Positions 32,690 through 48,241 of a stretch of 64,000 bases of DNA are shown here, piece by piece. Below the pieces are notes generated by a model. That model saw only the letters and a list, made by a program, of their open reading frames with translations, was not told where the DNA came from and ran no database searches. The position numbers and the translations under genes are program-made. Each line of letters starts with the position of its first letter. Within the stretch, counting starts at the first letter, position 1. The DNA comes from Linum tenue (Eukaryota > Streptophyta > Magnoliopsida > Malpighiales > Linaceae): contig CAMGYJ010000011.1 of NCBI GenBank assembly GCA_946122785.1, positions 35,924,513-35,988,512 on the forward strand, given 5' to 3'.

Positions 32690-33850
32690 CAAACCTGCAG
32701 GAAACAAAGAAAGAGCTTTTTTGGCTACAACATGAGCCGCTCGTTTCTTTTGCGTGCCCTGAAACCCAATTGAAAATACTGTAAAAGCTAGACGTAGCTG
32801 AGAATCTCTTCAAGAATCACTTCTCCTTTAGCATCACGAACATCCTAGTCTCTGATTTTGGAAATAACGGCTTGCGCATCTCCCAGAAAAGAAACCTATG
32901 TCATACCCTTCAAAGAGCACCAGCGAATCGCATCCCGGAACGCCATTAATTTAGCCAGATATGGGTTCGTCAAACCTACATAAACAAATCCTTGCACCCC
33001 CAACCGGCACTTGCCCTATCCCCTGATTCGGCAATTCCAACCATTCCCTTACCTGAAATTGAAACTGAGAACTAGCGAACGAGTAGTATACTGGAAATGA
33101 TCAAATACTACCCAACTCCTAGATTTCCAGATCGTCCATAGCAAGGCCACTACGCACATAATCCTTCACGGGTCATCATTCCTCTCAACAATGCGTCTAT
33201 ACACCAAAGCCATATTCAATCCCTCCAATCCCTGTCTTTCCCCCATCAAACCGCAGCACCCATAAATCCGCTGCCACTCTACAAGTCAAGAATAAATGTT
33301 CTAAAGATTCTAAAGGATCACCGCAAACCGGACACTCTACCGGACCAGTACCGCCCTTTTCTCTCAAGGCCTCCATTGTAGGAAGAATACGACGCATGAA
33401 CTGTCAAAGAAAGAGCTTTAGCTTCCGCGGAATCGGATAGCTCCAAACCCTTTTCGAGAAACTTTTATCCCAGAAGGAGACTTCTGTCTTCCACCTCCCC
33501 TTCTCTTAACTGCACTTCAGTGTGATGGTCTGACTTCACCGAATACCAACCATCAGCCTCATTCCTCCAAACCAATTTATCCAGAATCGACAGTAGCAGC
33601 AGCGGGATGTTCAGGATTCTTTGATTTACATCATTTGGAAAACAATTATCCAAACATTCTTCGCACCAGACCCTTTCTCCTAGACAAATCAAATCACTTA
33701 CCATAGATGAGCTCCAACCAATCCCGAGACCCAAGGATCCCCCAACAACCGCACACCATAACCCCTACCTATTCTCCATCCCAGCTCTCTCTCTCTGCAG
33801 CAGATCGCGTCCATAAAGTATGCTTTGCCAAGCCCAATCTCGCAGATAGT
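32690..33850 (-). pseudogene. Decayed LINE: RVT zinc-finger and RNase H relic
   Basis: Minus-strand pieces in changing frames show VSDLICLGERVWCEECLDNC and DKLVWRNEADGWYSVKSD (region after the RT). They are followed by RRILPTMEALREKG, CPVCGDPLESLEHLFLTC (C-x2-C...H-x3-C), LLWTIWKSR, a NPYLAKLMAFRDAIRW-like RNase H helix and a terminal AAHVVAKKAL. Many stops and frameshifts mark it as an old copy. Confidence 0.75.
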
Positions 33851-34468
33851 ATAAAACTTAAACAAACCCAACCATATTAATTCCTTTTCGTAGATTTATT
33901 CAATGTATTCTCCCTATCCGAACAAGGGCCCCTCACAATCCCGTCATTTCATTCCTCCATTGGTCAAAGTGGATGGAGGCTCTTCCTTTTGCCCAAAAAT
34001 ATCAAATCGTAATTATAGCAAATAAAAATCAATCTCAAACAAAATAGGGAAAAAAAAAAGATAGTTAATTAGTAAAAAACGATAAAAAAAAAAAAATTTT
34101 GAAAAGGATAAAAGGTTAGAAAAGGACACTTACGAGTTACGACAAACGAAAAGGAAGATTTTCACCCTCCAACCCGCCTTTCCTTCCCACGTCTCCTCTG
34201 GCCTTCGCTTGTCAATTGTGAAGGCCTACATGCATCAACACATTAGGTACTTATTACCTGAATCTTTCTCTTTTCTATGCGAGTTGTGTATATGAATTTA
34301 TCTTTTCTCCAGTTAATTTTACCTTCTAAAAAAAAAAAAATTGTGAGATAGAAATTTGCTTTGTGTAATTAGCATTGATGTTGTTTTATCTTTTGATTTC
34401 ATTAGATACATAGAAGGGAAGGAAAGTTGGCACAACAAGAGCATACCGAATCAACAGTTTGGTGAAAA
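33851..34468 (+). promoter_or_regulatory. Upstream region and leader of the CSI3-like gene
   Basis: Probable promoter and 5' UTR. A 5'-UTR intron is possible (donor GGTACTTATT at about 34246, acceptor CATTAG at about 34404). No separate gene is seen. Confidence 0.4.
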
Positions 34469-37400
34469 ATGTCAAAATCTCTCTTCTCTAAGCTGCGCCA
34501 ATCCATAAATTCAGATGTTTCTCAAACTAGGTTACCATCGAGCTAAAATGGTATACTCATTGTTCATTATTGTTCAATGTTCTGCTCTAATATATTGCAT
34601 TTACTAATTTTCAATGCAGAGAATCAAATGGAGAGGAAACTCCAGAAAATGCAATGGCTACGGTGTCCACCTTCATCGAGAAGCTGCACGCCAAAGTATC
34701 TTCTCACCATGAAAAGGAGCTCATTACTGCACGAGTCCTTGGAATCGCCAAAGCGCAAAAGGAGGCAAGAACTGTCATTGGTTCTCATGCTCAAGCGATG
34801 CCATTGTTCGTATCAATTCTTCGGGATGGTACTCACGGTGCCAAACTAAATGTAGCTGCAACGCTGAGTGTTATGTCCAAAGATGATGACTTGCGGGTCA
34901 AGGTACTTCTTGGTGGGTGCATCCCGCCTCTGCTCTTGCTTTTGAAATCAGAATCACCTGAAGCTAGGAAGGCAGCAGCAGAGTCCATATACGAAGTCTC
35001 CTCAGGCTGGCCTCCAGATGATCACATTGGCATGAAGATTTTCTTGGCAGAGAGCGTGGTACCAACTCTATGGGACCAACTCGACCCAAAGAACAAACAA
35101 GATAAAGTGGTACAAGGATATGTGACGGGAGCACTGAGAAATCTGTCCAGTATCAAAGACTCGTGTTGGAGAACAATACTCGAGGACGGAGGGGTGAAAA
35201 TCGTCATCAAACTTCTATCTTCTGAGAACAGTTTTACACAGTCCAATGCTGCTTCTCTCTTGGCTAGCTTGATGCTAAATTTCAGCGACATTGTTGTCGA
35301 AGCAATCGATGCTGGAACAATTAAATCTCTGCTTGAACTTTTGGAACAAGATAACGATATCCATGTGCGTGCTAGTGCTGCTGAGGCCTTGGAGGCTCTA
35401 ACCAACAAGTCCGAAGATGCTAGAAAGTGTATTGTGGATGCAAACGGTGTATATCTTCTTATTTCCTCTGTGATTCCTCCAAAATCAAAAGAGGGTGTAC
35501 AAGAAGCTGGTTCCATCCAGGCCCTACAGACCCATGCTACACGAGCTTTAGAAAATATATACGGAGGGATGCCCGCTTTGCTACTGCATCTTGGGAAACT
35601 CTCACAGTCGCCTCGCCTGTCTGCACCAGTTGCTGACATACTTGGAGCCCTCGCTTATGCTTTGATGATCTATGACCACAACTCTGCTCCTAAAGACGAT
35701 GAAGAACCCTTCGATGCAACAAAGATAGAGGACATATTGATCAAACTATTGAAGCCTCGTGACACCAAGTTGTTCCAAGAGCGTGTTCTCGAAGCAATGG
35801 CTAGCCTGTATCGTAATGAACACCTCAAGAAGTGGTTAAACAATGCAGATGCGAAGAAATGCCTCACCTTACTTGTGACAATGGCTACTACTGAGGATGG
35901 ACATGAATCCCTAATATCCTCCCTAATCAAGCTATGTCGTAACAAGATGGGCATATGGGAGTCAATTGGCAAGAGAGAAGGAATTCAGATGCTCATCTCA
36001 TTACTTGGCTTATCTAGCGAGCAACATCAGGAGTGTGCAGTCGAGTTGCTGTTAATCTTGACTGACCAAGTTGATGAGAGCAAGTGGGCTATCACAGCTG
36101 CCGGTGGGATTCCTCCATTGGTACAGTTACTAGATGTTGGATCTAAAAAGGCCAAGGAAGACGCAGCTCTCGTCCTTTGGAACCTGTGTTGTCATAGTGA
36201 AGATATTCATGCCTGCATTGAAAGTGCAGGAGCCATCCCAGCTTTCATATGGCTACTTGCAACTGGGACACCAAAAGCTCAAGAAATATCCAATATGGCT
36301 CTTCTAAAGCTCATTAGAAGTGCTGATTCTTCCACAATCAATCAACTACTACCAATGCTAGATGACGAGTCCCTAGATTCGAAGTCTCATGTCATCAGGG
36401 TTCTAGGCCATGTTCTCACATTAGCATCAGAGAAGGATATTGAAAATTTAGAATCTCCAGCTAGTAAAGCAGTGAGATCTCTTGTTCAGGTTCTTACCTC
36501 TCCAAATAAGGAAACACGAGAGTATGCTGCTTATATTCTTGCTGACCTATTCACCACGAGGCAAGATATCTGCCATAGCTTCTCGACTAATGAAATTGTG
36601 GATCCTTGCAAGAAAATCTTAAATGGGAACAACACCGAAACTGTCGTAAAACAACTGGCTCAAGCATTAGCCGCATTGTCTCGCCCAAAGAAGACCAAGT
36701 CGAACAAAAAAACGTCGCATGTCACACAGAAAGATGTCATACCTCTCATTGAATTGGCTAAAACTTCTCCCATGGAGACTGCAGAATCAGCAGTTGCTGC
36801 ACTGGCAAGTATTCTCTCTGACCCCCATCTCGCTGCTGAAGCTTTGGTGGAAGATGTCGTTTCAGGTCTGACAAGAGTTCTTGGGGAAGGAAGTTTACAA
36901 GGGAAGAAGAGTGCATCTCAGGCACTTCATCAATTACTAAATCATTTCCCAATAAGTGAGGTAATAAGTGGGAGTGCTCAGTGTCGTTTCGTGGTTTTAT
37001 CGGTGCTTGATTCGCTAAACTCGATGGAAAAGAGTGGGACAGATATGACTGATAGTTTAGAAGTTGTTTCACTCTTGACAAGGACAAAGCAAGGTGCAGA
37101 CTTAGAATACCAACCATGGGCTGCTCTAGTTGAAGTTCCATCAAGCTTAGAGCCTCTAGTTTATTGCTTGGCTAAGGGATCACCGGTGGTGCAAGATAAG
37201 GCGATCGAGATATTGTCCAGGCTCTGCGGTGAGCAACCTGTTCTGTTGGGCGATCTGTTGATTTCCAAGTCAAGTTCGATTGCTGCTTTAGCTAGCAGAA
37301 TAACCAACTCGCCGAGCTCAGAAGTGAGAGTTGGTGGGACTGCTCTACTCATTTGTGTTGTAAAAGAACACAAACAAAAGACTTTGGAAGAGATTGATGC

Positions 37401-40400
37401 ATCAGGATACTTGAAGCAGCTCATATATAACTTGGTTAATATGATAAAACACAACTCACGGGTTTCGGGTTTGGAGATTGAGGTCCAGAGTCCTAGAGGG
37501 TTTTATGATAGGTCAATTCGTCAAAAGAGACAGGAGTTTGATATGGTGGATCCAACTACTTTATTGGGAGGTACTGCTGCATTGTGGTTACTAGCGATCA
37601 TATCTTCATTTCGTGCAAAGAACAAGCTCATTACCATGGAAGCTGGTGGTCTCGAGGTTCTCTCGAATAAGCTTTCGTATTATACTTCACGTCCACTGGT
37701 AATAAACCGAAAATTGTTCTATCTCTTATCTTTCCAACTATTGTCACATTTTGTTCTTCAACTTGTTTTGACCTGACAAAAGAAATCCATCTTCAATGCT
37801 CAGACAGAAGTTGAAGACGGAGAAGGAATATGGATAAGTGCCTTGCTTCTATCAGTTCTATTCAAGGATGCCAAAGTGGTATTATCTCCTACATCAATCC
37901 GGATTGTACCTTCTCTCGCTTACCTGCTGAGGTCCGACAAAATGATTGACAAATTCTTTGCATCCCAAGCTCTTGCAAGTCTCGCTTGCAATGGTACCAA
38001 AGGAATAAGCATCTCCATCGCTAACTCTGGCGCCATTAACGGATTAATCCCACTAATTGGCTATGATGAGTCCCAGATTCCAAATCTGGCAACTCTATCA
38101 GAAGAGTTCTCTCTTGAGAAAAACCCTGCTCAACTTGCACTAGAGCACCTCTTTGAGGAAGATGATGTTCGTGGGGGTGTGTCAACTGCTCACAAAGCTA
38201 TCCCTTTGTTGGTGGATCTCCTGCGTCCCATTCCCGGTAGACCTGGTGCCCTTCCAATTGCTGTGGAGCTATTACATCGCATTGCTGAGGGAAGTGACAC
38301 TAACAAGTTGATCATGTCTGAAGCTGGTGCTTTAGAGGCTTTAACCAAGTACATCTCATTGAACCCTCGAGACCCGAATGAGGCTTCTATATCTGAGTTG
38401 TTAAGGGTACTGTTCAAGAACACAGATCTCATACGACACGAAGTGGCACTTAACTGCTTGACCCATCTCATTGCCATCCTTCGGTTTAGTTGTAGAGATG
38501 CTCGATTCAGTGCTGCACGAGCTCTCCACGAGCTCTTCAGTGCTGAGAAGATTAAGAACTGCGATTTGGCTAGACAAGTTGTTCAGCCCTTGATCGACAT
38601 GGTCAACATTGCCGAGTCAGAGAGTGAGCAACAATCTGTTCTTGCCACCTTGATCAAGCTTACCTCGGGGAGTAATGCTTCGAAAGCTGCTCTATTCTTT
38701 GACATCGATGGTAATGCACTGGAGACCATGTACAACATACTCTCCACTTCTCCATCCGTGGAGCTTAAAGGAAGTGCTGCACAGGTTTGTTATGTCCTCT
38801 TCAGCAACAAAAAGTTCCGTGAAACTCCCATTGCTCCCGAGTGCACTGAACCACTGATATCTCTCATTCAATCACCATCAGTTTCGGCTGCAGAATCCGC
38901 GGTTTGGGCATTCGAGAGGCTACTCTCCGATGTCCAGCTCGTGGAGCATATTTCAGCAAATGACACAATACTGGACCTTCTCATCAGCCTTGTTTCAGGC
39001 ACAGAGTATCGACTCATCGAGGGAAGTGTATCTGTGCTAATAAAATTGGGAAAAGACCGAGCTCACCGGAAACAAGATATGGTGAGAGCAGGGATCTTGG
39101 ACAAATGTCTCGACCTTCTTCCACACGCGTCAATGCCTTGCTGCTCTGCCATCGCCGAGCTTTTCCGGATACTTACCAATAGTGGCGCCATAGCGAGGAG
39201 TCCCGAAGCTGCAAAAATAATTGAACCGCTTTTCGATCTCTTGCTTCAACCAGATTTTAGCTTATGGGGAAAGAATAGTGCCTTACAGGCGCTTATGAAT
39301 ATCTTGGAGAAGCCACAATGTCTAACCACATTAAGACTCACACCGATCCAGACAATTGAGCCACTCATCTCCTTCCTTGAGTCACCGACTCGAGAGCTTC
39401 AACATGCTGGCACCGACGTTCTCTCCCATCTATTAGTACAAGAACACTTCCAGCAAGACATCACAACGAAGAATGCAATCGTCCCGCTGGTAAGGCTTGC
39501 CGGAATTGGGATCTTGACACTCCAACAAATAGCAGTGGCGGCGCTCGAAAGAATCTCAACCAGCTGGCCGAAGGAAGTCGTTGACGCCGGCGGGATCTAC
39601 GAGATCTCCAAAATCATAATCCAGGACGATCCGGAACCGACTCTCGAGCTATGGGAAGCGGCAGCCCTAATTATCTCGAATCTTCTGCAGTTCAATGCTG
39701 AGTACTACTACAGAGTCCCTCTGATTGTTCTCGTTCGAATGTTACAATCGACTCTGGAGAGCACGATTAAGGTCGCGCTCAACGCCTTGCTCGTTCACGA
39801 TCGAGCCGATAAGTCCAGTGCCGAGCAAATGGTGGAAGCTGGAGTTGTCGACGCGTTGTTGGATCTGATGAGATCTCATCACTGTGAAGAGCTCTCCGCG
39901 AGGTTGCTGGAAGCTTTGTTCAACAAAGCTAGGGTAAGAGAGATTAAGATTACCAAGGACGCGATTGCGCCGCTAGCGGAGTACCTACTAGATCCACAAA
40001 CGACGACGGAGACCTGCAAGCTGTTTGCTGCTCTGGCGCTCGGAGATCTCTCGCAGCAGGAAGGTCACGCGAGATCGAGCGATTCGGTGTCGGCTTGTCG
40101 AGCATTGGTCAGCTTGCTGGAAGATCACCCGTCGGAGGACCTAACAATGGTGGCAGTTTGTGCGTTGCAGAATTTCGTAATGCATAGTCGGACAAATCGA
40201 CGGACAGTGGCAGAAGCCGGCGGGATATTGGTTATCCAGGAGCTACTGATATCTCCTAGCGCTGACGTGGCGGCACAAGCGGCCGTGCTAATCAGGCTTC
40301 TGTTTGCAAATCACACGCTACAGGAATTCGTTTCCACTGAGCTCGTCAGATCTTTGACAGGTACTAAAAAAATTGTCACACTTAAAACATTTAGGTATTG

Positions 40401-41447
40401 AATAGAAATTTCGCTCGAAGAAACTTATATCTGGGTTTTTTTTTTCCCGTTGCTTTCTTCCCAAAGCTGCACTGGAGAGGGAGTTCTTGTCCGCAGCAAC
40501 TATGAATATTCAGATATTGAAATCGATAAACGTCATGTTCACCAACTTTGCGAAGCTCCACGTATCGGAGGCAGCCACGTTATGCATCCCTCACCTGGTA
40601 ACTGCTCTGAAGTCGGACAATGAGGCGGCGCAGAGGAGTGCATTGGACACCCTGTGCATATTGAAGGAGTCGTGGATGGCCATGCCGGTAGACATAGCCA
40701 AGTCTCAGGCGATGATTGCTGCTGAAGCGGTACCCATTCTGCAAAGCTTGTCGAAATCGTGTCCGCCGGGTACCCATAATAGAGCAGATGCACTGTTGCG
40801 TTCCCTGCCTGGATGCCTTACCGTCACCATCAGGCGTGGGAACAACTTAAAGCAGGCGAATGCTTTCTGTCAGTTAACTATCGGCAATAGTCCTCAACGG
40901 CAAACCAAGGTAAGAGAATTTCAGCTCGTTGTCGTTAACTTCAAACTTCCTTCAGTAGCTTCTTTCTACGGACATGGTTGAGGAAATTCGGTCTCGTCTT
41001 CTAGGTGGTAAGCAATAGTACCTCGCCAGAGTGGAATGAATCTTTCACATGGGCATTTGACATAGCGCCAAGGGGACAGAAACTCAATATTGTATGCAAA
41101 AGCAAGAGCACATTTGGCAAGGTAACAAATCAACATCAGTTCACATTGTTGTTATGTGCATGGAATCCCTTGACGAATTCTACCTAATACTCACGAATAT
41201 TGCTAAGTGCCTGAGCCCAAAGGGTTGTCCATATCTTACTTGCATAACAAGTTATCTTTTTTGGTTTTTGCGCTGTGCATTGGGGCTGTTACAGACGACG
41301 CTAGGAAGAGCAAGCGTCCAAATCGACAGAGTGGTAACAGATGGAATGTACAATGGAGCAGTGCCCCTCACTAACGAAGGCACCAAAGATGATACTTCCA
41401 AAACAGTTGAAATTGAGATTGTTTGGGCCAACAACATATCAAATTAA
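34469..41447 (+). CDS. CSI3: CELLULOSE SYNTHASE INTERACTIVE protein (armadillo repeats plus C2), CSI3-like
   Basis: CSI proteins bridge cellulose synthase complexes to cortical microtubules and help guide and deliver them at the plasma membrane. Six exons join in phase: 34469-34530, 34620-37698, 37804-40360, 40467-40909, 41005-41121 and 41295-41447, giving 2136 residues (the family is about 2130-2150). The start [12 protein letters not shown] was preferred because it is in phase and resembles the CSI3-type N-terminus. Hallmarks are [56 protein letters not shown], long tandem armadillo repeats to about residue 2000, [13 protein letters not shown] and [13 protein letters not shown]. The C-terminal C2 domain follows ([15 protein letters not shown], then EIEIVWANN). 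No stops or frameshifts were seen; the gene appears intact. It converges on RFC3, with 476 bases between stop codons. Assignment to CSI3 rather than CSI1 or CSI2 rests on the N-terminus and neighbours. Confidence 0.95.
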
Positions 41448-41923
41448 CGACCGCCATAGCTACGAGGGGGAGACAGCGGCCTAAGTAATGTGTGCAGATG
41501 ATGTGCAGATGTATTCAGTACTTTGTAAATTGCAGCATAGAATCAATCGGTACATATTGTAAAGTATAGCTTTTTACTCTTGTGCACGAGTTGGCTGGGC
41601 AAGTCAAGAAGAGATCTTGACAGCAGTGTGAAGTAATGTAAATAAATACTTACCTGTACAGGCTCTACGTTAACTAGAGGAGAAAGAAACCTGAACTGAT
41701 TTTAGTAACCAAAATTCAACATCAATCTTTGTTTATCGTGTTTTGTGAGTAGCAGATGGAACTCCTAGCCAGTACTATTTCTCCAATCGGTCCATGATAA
41801 GAAAGAAAACGTACCAACTAGTTTCAAGTAGGTTGGGCTTCATTCAGTTACTCTATATTCAATAGTTGTTTGACCTCAGAAGCAGACTCACCCACTCCCA
41901 GGGAAAGTTTAGAAAAGGACATT

Positions 41924-44900
41924 CTACTTTGCCGCAGCAACTAGAGCAGAGCGAGCTCCGGTGAAAGAAGCAATAAGAGAGCCAAGCTGCAACTTGTCAC
42001 TGCACCCGAAAGTCAACCGGTACCTGCAGTGCAGATTGCCCAGTATCAGGTACAAGAGACAAAGAATGTCATGCCCATTTATAATTGGCTTTAACACACA
42101 AAGAAACATTCACACAATGGCACAAAGGAATAATGGAAAACCAGGATACATACTCTATATCAGCCATATCATTGATCAACTTGACCCGTACATCTGATGG
42201 CATCTTGATCCTAAAAACGAACCTGTTTCGAACAAAATGAGTGAAGATCTCAGATCAAATAAACAAGAATCAGAATTGTTCAGATAATATTATGCATTTT
42301 ACATTGCACTGACATTGTTACTTCTCTTACTATATCCACCATAGCCAATCCTTTTCGGTTCTTCATTTCAGCAATACCTATAAAGCATCATCATTGAGAG
42401 AAAAATTAGCGTGAAAACCCCCTCATTGACGTTTGCGTAGAAATGAATCCTTCGATTAAAAGTATGTGACGGTCCACACAGAAGCCACGGTCAGTACGTT
42501 TGAAACCATCTGAAAATGATTCGTTTAAAAGCCAGAAACATATTTGCTCGATGTCTTTAGGCAAAGGATTTCCAGTGCAGAGGTACACAGCTTCTTCTGT
42601 AATGTGCTTTGAGGCCATCTGTGTTGCCTGCACCCATCAAAATGAAAGTTGAAGTGGACCGTTGACAAAAATGTCTAAAAAAGAACCAGGGGACATAGTT
42701 TATATTTCATACACTTGACCTTTGAGTGATAAAAATTGATCATTGGCTTTCCTGGCATTGTAAACCTAATCTAAAAGCAACCTCACCAAATTACTAGTAC
42801 AACAATTAATTGAAGAACAAGAATGGGCCTAATTTCCATAAGAACATCTGAAAAACTAAAAACAAGTGAAAGCTTATTGAAATGCACATGAAAGGGCAAC
42901 GTAAATTTCCAAACCTGCAAAATATTCAAAGCCTTCCTCATGTCACCGTTGCTAAGCCGTACAAGAGCTGCTAAGCCAGCTTCAGTCACATCAAGCCTGA
43001 TTTGGTAGGTAGAAAAGTCCAACAACACTTGAAGCATAAGTTGAAATTTAATGAAATGTATCACCAACAAAACGACGTTAAATTTATTGGAACTGTTCTG
43101 ATGTTAGTCTCCCCTGCAATTTCACTGCAACGCTAAAAAGAAGGATAAAGAAATTACTCAAACTAGCATTTTCCTTCCTTCATAACCTATAAGACTCTGT
43201 GTTGGTAATAGGGGGTCCTTCACGGAAAAAGATTACTAACACAAGGGAGCTATATTTCCTTCTATTGAAGCAATGATCTACCTGCATCCAGACCAACTAT
43301 GTGAAGCTGTAAATCTACTACCTCACACTTTTTGCTTCCTAACTGATTATCATATCGTCTTGTCCATGGATTCTTTTTCCTAAATAAGGAACTTGGCAAC
43401 ACTAGTCGTATGCCTCACTTGAAATTCACACTAGACCATTTCATGGCCAATTTCCCCTCCAACAGAAGTCATAGTATAGCTTGGTTTCGTTGTTTTATAG
43501 AAAATAGTAAGCTAATACCGTCCAAAAATGCTTTAACTTATGTGCTACTGTGATAGTACCAACTATTTTGATATATGAGCGAGAATAATATACACCAAGG
43601 AAAGGCAAAATCAAATCACACAGTAGAAATTGATATGAATTATGAAGTGAAAAGAATAATCAGACTTACTGTTCAGACTCTATGACGTGTCTCAATCGTC
43701 CACTGACGTGAACGGGATCAAGGGGAGCAAATCGGAATCGCGTACATCGAGATTGTAGTGCCGGAATAATTTTGTTCACATGGTTACAGATGAGTGCAAA
43801 CCGTGTACTCTTTGTGTATTTCTCAATCACTGCAGAAAAACCAGGTGTGCATTCAACAGAATGTCAGCAAAACAAGAAAATCAACCTTGAACATGATTAA
43901 TTCTGGTAATTTGTACCTCTGCGCAAGGCGAACTGTGCATCCTTAGTCATAGCATCAGCCTCATCGAGTAAAACCAACTTCACAGATGACCTAGGACTAC
44001 AAATAAACAGAAAACAAGAAATTCAGCCAACACTTGTCACAGTGGACTCAAAACTGAAGCTAAACTCGAAAATCAAAGGGAACCGATCCTTCTGAACATT
44101 TTTCTTTAAACAGATCATGGTAGCCATTGAGAAACAAGCCATGATCTTTTTACCAACCCTTAAGAGCAAATGAAGATTGGTAGAATTGGCATCCAACTGG
44201 TCACGTCAAACACATAGACTACAGCAAACACCCCTCTTCACCTCTATCCCATTATTCAAAGACAATGTGGAATCTTTAAAAGTGAATAGCCCGTCTAGGG
44301 CTTGCCCTTGAGCATCTATCATTGAGCATTCATTGCTTTATCAAATGAATTTAGGGGAAACCAGGATACACAGATTAAGATATTGTCAAGCAACTCAAGC
44401 GGCCTGGTAGAACAAAATACCCGAATGAGAAGCTCTGACTGCTAGCAAAGTCTTGTATCTGCTGCCGCACAACATCAATTCCTCTATCATCCGAAGCATT
44501 CAGTTCCAGTATCATATTACGGTAGTCAGGGCCGTAGAGTTTGCGCGCCACAGCGAGTATTGTGGACGTTTTCCCCGTACCAGGGGGTCCATACAACAAC
44601 AGATGCGGCAATTTCTTCTCGTTCGTCAGCCTTTCAACTGTTAAACGCAAACAGAAAGTGAAACCTAATGAAACGAAACCTAACGAAACGAAAGGCAGCT
44701 GACAGAGAAGAAGAGAACGAAACCCTAGCTAAAAAGGAAGGGGCGGGGAATCGAAAAAATGATTACTAGTGTCGATAATGTCACGATGAGCGGCGACGTC
44801 GTCGAGCGATTGAGGGCGGTACTTCTCGACCCAGGGTGTAGACTTGGGATGGGCAGGAGGATTGCCGTCGACGACGACGGTTTTGCCTTTGGATGACGAG

Positions 44901-44962
44901 TTGTGTTTGTTCGGCTTCTCGCCATTGTGGTCTATGTCCATCGGCGAGCTAACGTCTGCCAT
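41924..44962 (-). CDS. RFC3: Replication factor C subunit 3 (clamp-loader AAA+ ATPase)
   Basis: A small subunit of the RFC clamp loader, which opens PCNA and places it on primer-template DNA in the nucleus. Nine exons join in phase: 44962-44767, 44637-44421, 43996-43917, 43829-43670, 42996-42915, 42627-42498, 42377-42314, 42222-42154 and 42023-41924, giving 365 residues (plant RFC3 is about 370). Key features are [35 protein letters not shown] (RFC box II), Walker A GPPGTGKT at residues 82-89, [17 protein letters not shown], Walker B LVLLDEAD at about 145-152, SRC motif at 191-193, [20 protein letters not shown] and the C-terminal collar ending SALVAAAK. All catalytic motifs are intact. The 3' end faces CSI3, and the 5' flank is occupied by a long-TIR element about 230 bases upstream of the start. 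Confidence 0.96.
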
Positions 44963-45192
44963 CCCTTTTCGCTTATTTTCTGCTGCTGCTGCTGCCGCTG
45001 TGTGGCGTCGTTGGATCTTGCGGCGGTCTGCTGACTACTAGTTTCCCTCGAGAACTCTGCAATTGTGGAGTGAAGGAGCGGAAGGGAATGGATGCTTTGT
45101 GGCGCCAAACAGACTTTGTAGTTGGAATTGCGCAGTCAGGAAACCCGCCGAGCCCTCTAGCTGAAAGAAATCGGGCCCGCATAGACCCCGCT

Positions 45193-46650
<1,458 letters not shown>

Positions 46651-47032
46651 AGCTTTAAACAATTATTAACATTGTGGTCCTGGCAGATGATATGGCGCTA
46701 TCATGGTGACAACATGGAGCTCTATACATGTAGCGTGTATGAAAAACTAGAAACATAAAGATGCCTCTAGAATTCTCCACCTTTATGAGTTTTATTGTTC
46801 ACTTGTGAGATACATTATGGGTGGCATTATGAAAGTGCATTATAGAGAGATTTAAAAGGTGTAGTAATTGGGAGGGGCCGTTATGAGGGGACATTAAAAA
46901 GGCTCATTCTTCTTCCAAATTGAAGTTGTATTCTTAGCCAATGTTCTCTTCCTCTCCCAAACTTGGCTCGAGATTGGTGTGGCTTGAAGGTTCTACTTTT
47001 CTTGAGCTACATGCTCCTTTCTTCATCCTCGA
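46651..47032. other. Spacer; no gene seen
   Basis: No coding similarity or repeat structure is recognised between the long-TIR element and the copia relic. Confidence 0.4.
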
Positions 47033-48173
47033 TGTTGATGTGACTTGAATCGAACTATCAGCCACTAGGATTGGAAGTCACGGGGGTCTTGCTGAGGATG
47101 TTTCTGATGTGCCAGGAACTTCACAGTCCGGTGTAGGAGCTCAACTGTCTATAGCTTCTGGTAGTCCAAAGAGAGCAACTGAAGGAATACCTCCATAGAG
47201 GTATGGCTTCCAGGACATGGTGGCGTATGCTTTTCAGGTTGCTGAAGAGGTGGATGCGGGTGAACCACAGTCCTACAGAGAAGCAGTTACGTGTAGTGAA
47301 ATCGCGCAGTGGCTCGCTCCAATGGGGGTGAGATGGAATCCCATGACGGGAATCAGACTTGGAAGTTGGTCAAATGTCCACGGGGAAGGAAGATTGTTAC
47401 AAACAAGTGGATCTACTAGAAGAAGGAAGGAATCACTTCTGAAGAGGGCATGAAATTTAAAGCTCGGGTAGTTGCAAGAGGCTTCTTGCAGAGGGAAGGA
47501 GTTAACTATGATGAGATTTTCTCACCAGTGGTCAGAATACTTCGATCAGGGTGCTACTAGCGATAGTGCCACATTATGACTTGGAGCTCGAGCAGCTAGA
47601 CGTGAAGACAACTTTCCTTCATGAAGAGTTGGAAGAAGAAATTTACAAGACTCAGTAGAAGGATTCCAGGTTTCAGGAAAAGAAGACTATGTTTGTAAGC
47701 TGAAGAAGTCCTTGTATGGACTTAAGCAATCTCTGAGGCAGTGGTACAAGAGGTTTAACAGCTACATGCTTGAGTTGGGCTACAACAGAAGTCCCTATGA
47801 TTGTTGTGTATATCACAGTAAGGCAGCGGATGGTTCGATGATATGTTTGGTTCTGTATGTGGATGATATGCTCATAGCTGCAAGGTCGAAGTCTGATATC
47901 CAGAGGTTAAAGGGGCTTCTCTGTGCTAAGTTTGAGATGAAGAATTTGAGAGCTGCTGAGAAGATTCTGTGTATGGAGATATACAGGGATAGGTCAAAGA
48001 AGAAGTTGTTCTTGTCACAGACGAGCTACATCCAGAAGATATTGTCCATGTTTGGCATGTCTTCAGCAAAACCCTTGAATACTCCTAGTGCTTCGAATGT
48101 TTATCTATCCTTAGTTTATGCACTGCGGTCAAAGGCTGAGAAGAAGTGCATGTCGAGAGTCTCATATGCTAGT

Positions 48174-48241
48174 GCAGTTGGTAGTTTGATGTACTCTATG
48201 GTATGCAGCAGTTGGTAGTTTGATGTACTCTATGGTATGCA
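48174..48241 (+). repeat. 34-bp tandem duplication inside the copia pol relic
   Basis: GCAGTTGGTAGTTTGATGTA and the following 14 bases occur twice in a row, at 48174 and 48208. The copy shifts the frame by one and brings in a stop after GSLMYSMVCSSW. Confidence 0.85.

Noticed and set aside
35022..35639. 205-residue minus-strand frame
   Set aside because: Antisense of the CSI3-like armadillo coding sequence, which is supported by family motifs and splice phase.
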